Source: Micromonospora olivasterospora (lineage in GTDB: Bacteria > Actinomycetota > Actinomycetes > Mycobacteriales > Micromonosporaceae). Taken from it: a stretch of 64,000 nt of DNA. This document shows positions 57,033-64,000 of the stretch, piece after piece. The notes below the pieces were generated by a model, which searched no databases, was not told where the DNA came from, and saw only the letters and a program-made list of their open reading frames with translations. Each line of letters starts with the position of its first letter. Positions within the stretch are counted from its first letter, which is position 1. The translations under genes were made by a program, and so were the position numbers. The stretch lies in assembly GCF_007830265.1 (NCBI RefSeq), contig NZ_VLKE01000001.1:2108001-2172000 (forward strand). Reading direction: 5' to 3'.

Positions 57033-59748
57033 TCAGCGGGCGTCCACCTCGTCGATCTTCTCGGCCCCGAAGACCTCCCGGAGCAGCCGCACCGCCTGCT
57101 CCTCACTCGACTGCCGGGCGGTCCGCTCGTCGATCACCTCGTCCAGCGGCTCGTCGCCCGGGTCGAAGCCCTCGTAGGTCGGCGTCGTCGGGGTCGCCGG
57201 CGCCGTCGGCCCCGGACGTCCCGCGCCGGGCAGCGGCCCGTCGTAGTCCGGGTCGTACGGCGGCTCGCCGGCCCAGTCGGCCTCCGCGGTCCTGCGCGCC
57301 GCGTCCGCGTTCCTCCGGGCCCCGTTCTCGGTACGCGGGCCGCGGCCGGCCGCGGCGGCCCGCGCGGCGGCGAGGCCGCTGCTGACCGGTCTCCCTCCGA
57401 CACCGCCGCCGCTGCCGCCGGCGCCGCCAGCCGGACTGGCGGCCGGTGCCGGGCCCGCCGTCGCGGCGGAGCCGGCCGGGGCGGTGACCGGAGCCGCCGC
57501 GGCGGCCGGCCCGGCCGCCCTCGGGGGCCCGACCGACGCCGGGGGCACGACCGACGCCGGGGCGGCGGAGCCCGGGCGGGCCGGCTCCGGCCATTCCTCG
57601 TCCTGGGCAGTGCTCGCGGTGGGAGCCGCCCCGCCGGGGCGGGCCGGCTCGGGCCAGTCGTCGTCCGCGTCGCCCGAACCGCCCGGCGTGCCACCCGACC
57701 GGGCCGCCCCGGTGCCGCCACGGCCCGCCGGGCCGGCAGAGGGGCGGGCGGGCGCGGAGGCTCCCTGGGCGGAGGCACCCGGAGCCGCGGTGGCCGGGGG
57801 CGTGGCGGCCGGAGCCGCGGTGGCCGGGGGCGTGACGGCCGGGGGCGTGGCGGCCGGGGGCGTGGCGGCCGGGGGCGTGGCGGCCGGGGCGTGGCGGCCG
57901 GGGCGTGGCGGCCGGGGCGTGGCGGCCGGGGCGTGGCGGCCGGGGCGCCTGGCGAGCCGGCGCGGGGGCCGCCGGCCGGGGACCGCCGCCCAGCGCGACG
58001 CCGCCCCGCTCGCCGGAGACCTCGCAGCGGATCTGCCAGCGCCCGCCCAACTCCTCGTAGAGCGCGTCGGTGAGCACCGCGGCGTGGTCGGACATCATCT
58101 TGGCCAGCACCGTCGACTTGACCGTCAGCACCAGCGTGTCGCCGTCCAACTCCCGGACGACCGCGTCGCGCATCAGCGCCGCGATCCGCTTGTTGGTCCG
58201 GTTGACCTTGCCGACCACCTCCGGCCAGGCCCGGCGCACCGCGACCGCGTCCAGCGCGCCCGGCGTCTCGCTGCCGGGGCGGGGCGGCTCGGGGGTGACC
58301 GGGTCGGGCATGACCGCCTCCGGCGGGACCTCCCGCCGGGGCGCGACCGGGGCCGCCTGGGCCGGAGCACTGGACGGCGGCGGGTCACCCGCCGGGGCGG
58401 CGGACGCCGCCGCCGGCGCGACAGGCGCGGCAGCCGCCGCAGGCGGGGTGGCGGGCTCCGGGCGTACCGGGACCGGCGGGGCGACCGGCGCGGAGCCGGC
58501 GGAGGGCGGGGCGACCGGCGCGGAGCCGGCGGAGGGCGGAGCGACCGGCGCGGGGTCGACGGCGGCCGGCGGCGGCTCGGCGCCACCCAGCGTGAGCCGG
58601 CGCTCCATCCGCTCCAGGCGCTGGAGCAGGCCGCCGGTCGAGTCGTCCGCGCCGGGCAGCAGCATCCGGGCGCAGATCAGCTCCAGCAGCAGCCTCGGCG
58701 CGGTGGTGCCGCGCATCTCGACCAGGCCGTTGTGCACGATGTCGGCGCACCGGGACAGGGTGCCCGGCCCCAGCCGCGCCGCCTGGGCGGTCATCCGCTC
58801 GATCTGGTCGGCCGGGCCGTCGATCAGGCCCTTCTCGGCGGCGTCCGGCACCTGCTGGAGGACGATCAGGTCGCGCAGCCGCTCCAGCAGGTCGGAGGCG
58901 AACCGGCGCGGGTCGTGCCCGGCCTCGGCGACCCGGTCGACGGTGGCGTACGCGGCGGCCCCGTCCCCGGCGGCCAGCGCGTCGCACATCTCGTCGATCA
59001 GCGCGGAGTCGGTGACGCCGAGCAGCGCGGCGGCCCGGGCGTAGCTGACCCCCTCGGGCCCGGCGCCGGCGATGAGCTGGTCGAGCACGGAGAGGCTGTC
59101 CCGGGCGCTGCCGCCACCGGCGCGCACCACGAGGGGGAAGACCGCCGGCTCGACCGTGACCCCCTCGGCCTCGCAGAGCTGCTCCAGGTACGGCCGGAGC
59201 ACCTTCGGCGGCATCAGCCGGAACGGGTAGTGGTGGGTCCGCGACTTGATCGTGCCGAGGACCTTCTCCGGCTCGGTCGTCGCGAAGATGAACTTGACGT
59301 ACTCCGGCGGCTCCTCGACCAGCTTCAGCAGGGCGTTGAAGCCGGCCGACGAGACCATGTGCGCCTCGTCGATGACGTAGATCTTGAACCGACTGCGGGC
59401 CGGCGCGAAGAACGCCTTCTCGCGCAACTCCCGGGCGTCGTCGACGCCGCCGTGGCTGGCCGCGTCGATCTCGATGACGTCGATCGAGCCGGCCCCGTCG
59501 GTGGCCAGCGAGCGGCAGGACTCGCACTGGCCGCACGGCTCGGGGGTGGGGCCCTGCTCGCAGTTCAGCGAGCGGGCGAGAATGCGGGCGCTGGAGGTCT
59601 TGCCGCAGCCGCGCGGGCCGGAGAAGAGGTACGCGTGGTTGAGCCGCCCGCTGCGCAGCGCCTGCGACAGCGGCTCGGTGACGTGCTCCTGCCCGATGAC
59701 CTCGGCGAACGTACGCGGCCGGTACTTGCGGTAGAGGGCCAGTGTCAC
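57033..59748 (-). CDS. dnaX: DNA polymerase III gamma/tau subunit, frameshifted in a repeat linker
   Basis: The clamp loader ATPase. From GTG 59748 (VTLALYRKYRPRTF), Walker A is FSGPRGCGKTSSARIL, the zinc site CEQGPTPEPCGQCESC, the DEAH-like KIYVIDEAHMVSSAGFNAL and sensor ATTEPEKVLGTIKSRT follow. Domain III and tau-like domains lie in the middle (LDAVAVRRAWPEVVGKVNR, DHAAVLTDALYEELGG). The linker 57841-57955 contains 15-bp units with GGGGG that change to 14-bp units with GGGG, shifting the frame. If each short unit regains a G, the linker becomes a regular AATPP repeat and the true end PPYDPDYDGPLPGAG through IDEVDAR (stop at 57033) is in frame, about 906 residues. ybaB and recR follow. Confidence 0.92.
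57795..57955. repeat. AATPP-coding minisatellite in dnaX with 15- and 14-bp units
   Basis: Plus-strand units read GGGGGCGTGGCGGCC (15 bp) at 57841-57885, then four GGGGCGTGGCGGCC (14 bp) at 57886-57941 and a final GGGGC unit. In frame they encode Ala-Ala-Thr-Pro-Pro on the minus strand. Only the G-run length distinguishes the two unit types. Confidence 0.9.
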
Positions 59749-59857
59749 CCGTCCCGCCTCCTCTCGACCGAGCCATTCTGCGCCGGTCAGGCGCGGGTGA
59801 CCACCCACCACCCCGTGACCGGACAGGCAGGGAGACTACCGGGCACCAGAGACAAAA

Positions 59858-59951
59858 AGGCCTCCCGTGCACCCGGCAGAGCTCGCTTATCCTTGCTGCC
59901 TTCCGGCCCTGGGGAGGTTCACGAGGTACCGCCGCACGGGAGGTGCCACCC
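59858..59951 (-). ncRNA. ffs: Small signal recognition particle RNA (4.5S type)
   Basis: On the minus strand the conserved domain IV hairpin is present with GGCCGGAAGGCAGCAAGG, including the GGAAG tetraloop and AGCA internal loop. Closing helices pair GGCACCTCCCGTGC with GCACGGGAGGCC. A T-run (TTTTTGT) follows the 3' end as terminator. Position just upstream of dnaX matches other actinobacteria. Ends are accurate to a few bases. Confidence 0.93.
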
Positions 59952-60027
59952 AGCCTACCCGACGTTCCGTGGATCTTCAGGGGGTGGTGGGGTAACCGCC
60001 GCGCCGGGTACCTGTATCCTGGCTCGC

Positions 60028-60112
60028 GGAGGATTCGCCTAGAGGCCTAGGGCGCACGCTTGGAAAGCGTGTTGGGTTCACACCCTCACGAGTTCGAATC
60101 TCGTATCCTCCG
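60028..60112 (+). tRNA. tRNA-Ser (anticodon GGA)
   Basis: Acceptor GGAGGAT pairs with ATCCTCC, and the anticodon arm CACGC/GCGTG holds TTGGAAA, anticodon GGA for UCC/UCU. The long variable arm TTGGGTTCACACCCTCA marks a class II tRNA. The discriminator is G and no CCA is encoded. A TATCCT box eight bases upstream may be its -10 element. Confidence 0.96.
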
Positions 60113-60689
60113 CTCTGAGCAGCACAGGCGATAAGGCCGGCCCGCGGGGACCGGCCCTCTGTCGTCTCCGGGGTTACTCCCGTCCTCATCAGTTGTTGAT
60201 TCACGCCCCCGCCGATCTTGGATCGGCTCCCACCACCAGCCAACCGCGCACCGGCATAAGCAATTGTCGATGCCTGCGTGCGCGCCCGCTCACTCACTCT
60301 CCGGAGATGCGCATGCGGGGCGTACGGCTGCCAGTCTCGCGCGCGTGCAGTCGCCGCGGCGCTGATCGCATCGGTCGCGTCTCTCGCGCGACTCCATCGA
60401 CCCTGACACCCGGCAGGCCGTGAGCTGGTGTGAGCCCCAGCCACGACGCCAACGACGAGGGCTCCGGAACCATGCGGGGACTCGCAACTTCAGGAAAGTT
60501 GTGGCCTCGAAGCGCCGTTGAGGCCACAACTTCCCTGAAGTTGCTCCTCGGCCCCCGCCGCCCCACGCGCGCCACGCCGCACTTCCCATTTGCAGACCCA
60601 CCGACCGGCCAGCCGACGGTACCGTCGACAGTGGCCCGGCCGGGTAATGCCGGCAAGGCCGCTGCCCAGTCCTCTCCCTGGGAGATCCC
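60113..60689. other. Intergenic region with a long inverted repeat, no gene
   Basis: About 580 bases between tRNA-Ser and the XRE regulator gene. It contains the 25-bp inverted repeat at 60484-60544. Open frames here lack family features. The regulator's promoter must lie in the last 100 bases. Confidence 0.5.
60484..60544. repeat. 25-bp inverted repeat with one mismatch
   Basis: Left arm 60484-60508 starts GCAACTTCAGGAAAG, right arm 60520-60544 ends CCCTGAAGTTGC; 24 of 25 positions pair, around an 11-base loop. It could be a hairpin terminator or an operator region. Each arm also contains a smaller inverted repeat, AACTTC...GAAGTT when folded. Confidence 0.85.
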
Positions 60690-61697
60690 ATGCCGGCCCG
60701 TATCCGTACCGCCGTAGACCAACGATTCCCCGCCGAACTGGCCCGACTACGCCGCGAGCGCGGCATGTCGCTGCGCGACCTGGCCAGACGCGTCCACTAC
60801 AGCAAGAGCTACCTGCACGATCTTGAGGTCGGTCGTATCCGGCCGACGTGCGACGTCGCCGGCCACCTCGACGACACCTTGCAGGCCAACGGGACGCTCA
60901 CAGCAATGGTCGCCGAAACGCCGGCCGTGACCACACCCGACGACGATCAGCGGATCGCGTACGCGATTGCGCAACCGACCCGGCTGGACGCCGCGACCGT
61001 TCGCCTGCTCGCGGACGTGCTGGCTGCGCAGCGACGCCTTGACGACGCCATCGCGGCACCAGTGATGCTGCCGTCGGCCGTGCCACAGTGGCGCACCATG
61101 CAGGATCTGGCCGCGCGAGCCCGGGGCCCGCACGCACCCGAACTGCAAGCCATTGCCGCAGAGTGGACACAGTTCGTGGGCTGGCTGCACGCTGAAGCGC
61201 GCAACGACGCCGAGGCGGTACGGGTGCTGATCGAGGCCGCCGACGAAGCCGACGCGGTCGACAGCGGCCCGCTCGCCGCGCAGGTGGAAAACTTCCGCGG
61301 CTACCTCGAACGCCAGCGCGGCAACCCTCGCGGCATCGTGCGGCACTTCCTCGCCGCGTACCACACTCCAGGATCGTCCGCCCTGCAACGGGTCGGCGAC
61401 GCGGTGCAGGCCGCGCACGGATACGCCCTGCTTGGTGATCGGGCTGCCGCCGAACGCCTGCTCGGTGAGGCAAGCGATCTCACTGAGGCCGCCGAGTCTG
61501 AGTCCCCGCCGGCCGCCGCGTACTGGCTGACGCCGACTTTCTCCCGGATGGGTCTCGGGCTGGCGTACCTGGCGCTCGGCGACAAGGCCACCGCAGCGGA
61601 CAACCTCCGCGCCGGCTTGCAGGGCCTGCCGGACGATCAGCGCGACGCCGAGTGGACGACGGAGTACCGGCAAGCCTTGACGGTCGCCGCCGCCTGA
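60690..61697 (+). CDS. XRE-family regulator with TPR-like C-terminal region
   Basis: A 335-residue protein. The N-terminal helix-turn-helix is LARLRRERGMSLRDLARRV followed by YSKSYLHDLEVGRIRP. The rest is all helical, with TPR-like repeats (EWTQFVGWLHAEARND, QAAHGYALLGDRAAAERLLG, GLGLAYLALGDKATAADNL). Such regulators are common in actinomycete accessory islands. ATG 60690 has GGGAGATCCC upstream. A chain of small genes follows, starting 118 bp downstream. Confidence 0.88.
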   Translation: MPARIRTAVDQRFPAELARLRRERGMSLRDLARRVHYSKSYLHDLEVGRIRPTCDVAGHLDDTLQANGTLTAMVAETPAVTTPDDDQRIAYAIAQPTRLDAATVRLLADVLAAQRRLDDAIAAPVMLPSAVPQWRTMQDLAARARGPHAPELQAIAAEWTQFVGWLHAEARNDAEAVRVLIEAADEADAVDSGPLAAQVENFRGYLERQRGNPRGIVRHFLAAYHTPGSSALQRVGDAVQAAHGYALLGDRAAAERLLGEASDLTEAAESESPPAAAYWLTPTFSRMGLGLAYLALGDKATAADNLRAGLQGLPDDQRDAEWTTEYRQALTVAAA

Positions 61698-61815
61698 TCT
61701 GTCTGCGGACAGGTGTGGACAGGTGGCGGACGCTGCACACCTGCCCTGGACGCATTCCGTAACCGCACGATGCTCGTGGGTGGCGGCGGTGTCCAGTCAT
61801 TGACCCGAACGATGT

Positions 61816-62115
61816 ATGCGAGCACCGTCGCCGCCCTCCCCCGGTTACGAGGATGAGGGAGGCGATCTGGTGGCGATCTGGTCCGAGGTGCGCAACATCG
61901 TGCGGTGGCTGCTGCGGCGGTCCGACCCGCCCCCGCCGCCCGGGACCGGCCAGCGTCACCAGGCCGCCGAGCAGGCAGCCGCCCGGCAGCGGCTCCTCGA
62001 CCAGGCACAGCGGGCGCGGGACACCCGCTGGTACTGCGAGCCGACGCAGATCGTCCCGACCGTGCGGATGACCCTGGGCCAGCTCACCTGCTACGGAACG
62101 AGGACCGAGCGGTGA
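61816..62115 (+). CDS. Small hypothetical protein
   Basis: A 99-residue protein from ATG 61816, or shorter from GTG 61870 (VAIWSEVRNI). A helix WSEVRNIVRWLLRRSD is followed by Pro and by a Gln/Ala/Arg-rich helix QRHQAAEQAAARQRLLDQAQ, likely coiled coil. The end WYCEPTQIVPTVRMTLGQL is distinctive. No family known to me. It heads a run of overlapping small genes. Confidence 0.6.
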   Translation: MRAPSPPSPGYEDEGGDLVAIWSEVRNIVRWLLRRSDPPPPPGTGQRHQAAEQAAARQRLLDQAQRARDTRWYCEPTQIVPTVRMTLGQLTCYGTRTER

Positions 62116-62309
62116 GCCGGGTCGAGGACCGCATGAACCCGAACGACGTGCTGTTCGTCGCCAGCCTCGTCGTCGGCGACCACGACGCCGGCCGGCCCTG
62201 CCAGCGGTGCACCGAGCAGGGCTGCGACCAGCTCGCCTGGGCGAGGTCCCTGGTCGACCTGGCCGCCGCCAACATGGCGCAGTTCCGGGCGCTGGTGGGG
62301 TCATGGTGA
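62112..62309 (+). CDS. Small Cys-containing hypothetical protein
   Basis: A 65-residue protein. GTG 62112 overlaps the upstream stop (GTGA), suggesting coupling; ATG 62133 (MNPNDVLFVAS) is an alternative. CQRCTEQGCDQLAWARS has three cysteines and could be a zinc site with another ligand. Function unknown. Confidence 0.6.
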   Translation: MSRVEDRMNPNDVLFVASLVVGDHDAGRPCQRCTEQGCDQLAWARSLVDLAAANMAQFRALVGSW

Positions 62310-62587
62310 CAGCAGGGGTGGTCCGCTGGGAACGGCCACCCCCGCCGGCTCGACGCGGCAACAACGCACTCATGACCGGGGCCGCCCGGCGCGCGGCTGC
62401 CGAGCTGCGCGAGCAGCCCGAGGCGTGGGGTGTGGTCGTGGAGGGCGCGGGGGCGCGGGTGCTGGTGACCCGGATCCGGCAGGGCCTGGACCTGGCGTGG
62501 CAGCCGGCCGGCGCGTACGAGGCGGTCTGCCGGACCGTCGACGGGCGGATCACCATCTACGCCCGCTACGTCGGCCTGGAGGAGTGA
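62303..62587 (+). CDS. Small hypothetical protein, actinomycete mobile-element type
   Basis: A 94-residue protein, ATG 62303 inside the end of the previous gene. A helical part TGAARRAAAELREQPEAWG leads into a short beta sheet (VVVEGAGARVLVTRIRQ, EAVCRTVDGRITIYARYVG). Similar small proteins, in which RTVDG precedes YARY, are familiar from actinomycete integrative elements and phages, but no function is known. Confidence 0.62.
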   Translation: MVTAGVVRWERPPPPARRGNNALMTGAARRAAAELREQPEAWGVVVEGAGARVLVTRIRQGLDLAWQPAGAYEAVCRTVDGRITIYARYVGLEE

Positions 62588-62847
62588 CGGTGGAGATCAG
62601 GCTCCCGGCCGACACCCGGCTGTCCCTGCGCGCCGGCGAGTGGGCCACGCACGGCGGGCAGCTCGGCACGACGTACCTGGATCTGCGGGTCGTCGATGTC
62701 GGCGGCGAGCCGACCGACGTGCCCGGCTGGGTGCGGGTCCGCGGCCACGGCCTGGAGTGCCGGTGGGCTTCGGTCGACTGCCCGGAGCCGTGGTGCATCG
62801 AGATCACGGCGCGCAGCGAGGCCCTCTACGACGCGGCGAACCGGTAG
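62584..62847 (+). CDS. Small beta-rich hypothetical protein
   Basis: An 87-residue protein starting at GTG 62584, overlapping the preceding stop (GTGA). It is beta-rich (VEIRLPADTRLSLRAGEW, YLDLRVVDVGGEPTDVPGW, LECRWASVDCPEPWCIEI) with three cysteines. No family recognised. Fourth in the chain of overlapping genes. Confidence 0.6.
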   Translation: MTVEIRLPADTRLSLRAGEWATHGGQLGTTYLDLRVVDVGGEPTDVPGWVRVRGHGLECRWASVDCPEPWCIEITARSEALYDAANR

Positions 62848-62941
62848 GCCGGCGTGCGTCGGAGCCGAGCACCGCCGCCCCGCCGGTAGACTGACCCGGC
62901 CCGTGAGCTGCCACGATCCCCGACAGATCAGGAGAGCATCC

Positions 62942-63460
62942 GTGCAGGTAACCCAGGCCCTGGACATCATGGAAGCCCTCTTCCGGGCCGCCGAGCACCC
63001 GGACGTCACCGCCGTCGAGCGGTACGGCCGAGACGCACAGCCCGGCGGCCAGTCGCCCCCGGGCGTCAAGGTGCTGCACCGGTCGGGGTCCGCCGCGATG
63101 CTGTGGGCCGCGCTGCCGCCGCGTGATGTCACGCCGGTGCCGCTGCCCAGCGAGCCGCTGCCGCCGAAGTGGCGTGCGGCTCGCATCCTCGTGCTCGCCC
63201 ACCAGCTGCTCGACGTCGCACGGCCGGACGCCATCCGGTCGTGGGAGCTGTGCCGGCAGGCCGGCGTCGAGTCACCGGTCGCCGCCGCCCTGCGCATCAC
63301 CGCCAGTGACGGGTCCGCGATCTACCTGCGCGCGACCTCGGCGTCCGGCTCGGCGGCCGAGCCCGAGACCGACCCCTACCCGGACTACCAGATCCCCCAA
63401 GGAGTCCGTGAATGGCACCTCAAAGTCAGTGCTCCGTCTGCGGAGCCCGTGTCGGCGTAG
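62942..63460 (+). CDS. Hypothetical protein in the accessory gene chain
   Basis: A 172-residue soluble protein, GTG 62942 with AGGAGAG upstream. An alpha/beta N-terminal part (DIMEALFRAAEHPDVTAVER) is followed by a Pro-rich segment and a helical LVLAHQLLDVARPDAIRSWE, then the tail TDPYPDYQIPQGVREWHLKV. I recognise no family. Its last 49 bp overlap the start of a small Cys-rich gene. Confidence 0.62.
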   Translation: MQVTQALDIMEALFRAAEHPDVTAVERYGRDAQPGGQSPPGVKVLHRSGSAAMLWAALPPRDVTPVPLPSEPLPPKWRAARILVLAHQLLDVARPDAIRSWELCRQAGVESPVAAALRITASDGSAIYLRATSASGSAAEPETDPYPDYQIPQGVREWHLKVSAPSAEPVSA

Positions 63461-63540
63461 CCTGCGGCGGGTCCTGCCCGCCGCACCAGGCGATAGGTAG
63501 CCGTGGCACCTGCCCCGGCACCGGCCGAGCAACCGTGTAG
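63412..63540 (+). CDS. 42-residue Cys-rich zinc-ribbon-like protein
   Basis: ATG 63412 with AAGGAG eight bases upstream encodes MAPQSQCSVCGARVG, then VACGGSCPPHQ and RGTCPGTGR, ending at TAG 63538-63540. Five cysteines include a CxxC and a CxxxC pair with a following His, which suits a small zinc ribbon. It is the last gene before a clear terminator. Function unknown. Confidence 0.6.
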   Translation: MAPQSQCSVCGARVGVACGGSCPPHQAIGSRGTCPGTGRATV

Positions 63541-63546
63541 CAGCAC

Positions 63547-63583
63547 GCGGCCCCGCTCCCGCCGCCAATGGGAGCGGGGCCGC
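63547..63583 (+). terminator. Terminator after the small-gene chain
   Basis: A 14-bp perfect stem GCGGCCCCGCTCCC with loop GCCGCCAAT, followed by ATTGTTG. It marks the end of the plus-strand chain starting at 61816. Confidence 0.85.
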
Positions 63584-63704
63584 ATTGTTGAGTACCGCTG
63601 ACCATCGGGCCAAGCACACACCTGCTCGACCCGCAACGCTTCCTGATCGCCTGCTGCTCAAGGGAGACGACACGCGGGCGGGACTGTCGCCGGGCAGCAG
63701 ACGA

Positions 63705-64000
63705 TCAACAGGCTCCCCGGCCCGACTCGACGGGGGCGGCAAGCACTCCACCCGACGGCGACCGCCTCGCGCGCCGCCCCCGCGCAGCGCCCAGCCGGAG
63801 AGCACCACGGCGACCAGCGCCGCGGCCAGCAGGATCGCCGGGTGGCCGGCCAGCGCCAGCAGGCTCGCGCCGGTCGCCACGGCGACCGTGCCGAGGCCGA
63901 AGGTGAGCATGTTGACCGTGGCGGAGACCCGACCGACCAGCGCGCCCGGCGTCTCCCGCTGCACCGCGCTCCAGACGGTGACGAGCGCCAGCGGCACGCC
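63705..64000 (-). CDS. MFS transporter, C-terminal part (partial, probably frameshifted)
   Basis: The gene enters from the right edge. Residues LALVTVWSAVQRETPGALVG and GRVSATVNMLTFGLGTVAV are the loop and helix typical for the second half of MFS exporters; two more helices follow (ASLLALAGHPAILLAAALVAV). As given, the frame then runs on for 150 Arg-rich codons through a terminator. Restoring one G near 63775 gives a short tail VLAAPVESGRGAC and a stop at 63705-63707, the likely end. N-terminus is outside the window. Confidence 0.7.
   Translation of the reverse strand, partial: RAAGARHRLERGAAGDAGRAGRSGLRHGQHAHLRPRHGRRGDRREPAGAGRPPGDPAGRGAGRRGALRLGAARGRRARRSPSGGVLAAPVESGRGAC

Noticed and set aside
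57033..59748. Programmed frameshifting in dnaX
   Set aside because: No slippery A-run like that of E. coli or Thermus is present. The shift lies far inside a G/C repeat linker, and the pattern fits missing bases, although it cannot be excluded without reads.
60028..60112. tRNA-Ser as a proven attachment site
   Set aside because: I see no duplicate of the tRNA 3' end downstream within the window and no integrase gene.

Overview
The window is very GC-rich actinobacterial chromosome. WhiB and mycosin/EccC genes, WalkerA-type GET3-like ATPase pairs, many GTG starts, and a gene order that matches mycobacteria point to Actinobacteria. Protein and repeat style suggest Micromonosporaceae (Micromonospora or a close relative); that genus-level guess is inference.

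Layout. 1-2.3 kb: the edge of a type VII secretion locus (EccC C-terminus, mycosin). 2.3-3.9 kb: two PAP2 phosphatases. 3.9-10.1 kb: MarP-type acid-resistance protease, Nudix CoA pyrophosphatase, TlpA-like thioredoxin lipoprotein, endonuclease III, CapA-like lipoprotein, cobinamide amidohydrolase CbiZ, and a Crp-family regulator. 10.2-16.2 kb: a lineage-specific insert with a metallophosphoesterase, a fossil TetR/acyl-CoA dehydrogenase fusion, a solute-binding lipoprotein coupled to a membrane protein, and a Ser/Thr kinase. 16.2-30.1 kb: a giant adenylate cyclase/STAND regulator, MBL hydrolase, RidA, DUF4177, two GET3/ArsA-like ATPases, WhiB4-like regulator, PonA2-like PBP, YqeY and a metallophosphoesterase. 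The order marP-nudix-trx-nth-crp-MBL-ridA-2xATPase-whiB4-ponA2-MPE is that of Mycobacterium tuberculosis Rv3671c-Rv3683, interrupted by the insert.

30.3-35.9 kb is an accessory island beside tRNA-Pro(CGG): a TIR-WD40 protein, an HTH-NB-ARC-TPR STAND protein, and truncated HNH nuclease and MFS transporter remnants. 35.9-40.6 kb: secreted 5'-nucleotidase, CpdA-like phosphodiesterase, GAF-GGDEF diguanylate cyclase. 40.8-46.7 kb: asd, lysC (with a probable internal beta-subunit start), a 35-bp minisatellite, a lipoprotein, and leuA behind a leucine leader peptide attenuator. 46.7-49.4 kb: drug-efflux MFS, secreted HNH nuclease. 49.5-55.5 kb: dppABCDF-type peptide ABC operon. 55.8-60.1 kb: recR, ybaB, dnaX, SRP RNA (ffs) and tRNA-Ser(GGA). 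60.7-63.6 kb: an XRE regulator followed by a chain of small, mostly unknown genes that looks like mobile-element cargo. The window ends inside another MFS gene.

A striking technical point: at least seven genes read correctly only if single bases are restored at G/C homopolymers, and nearly every shift has the same sign (a missing base). I treat these as probable sequence undercalls rather than biological pseudogenes, except for the clearly decayed fossils at 11 kb and 34.5-35.9 kb.
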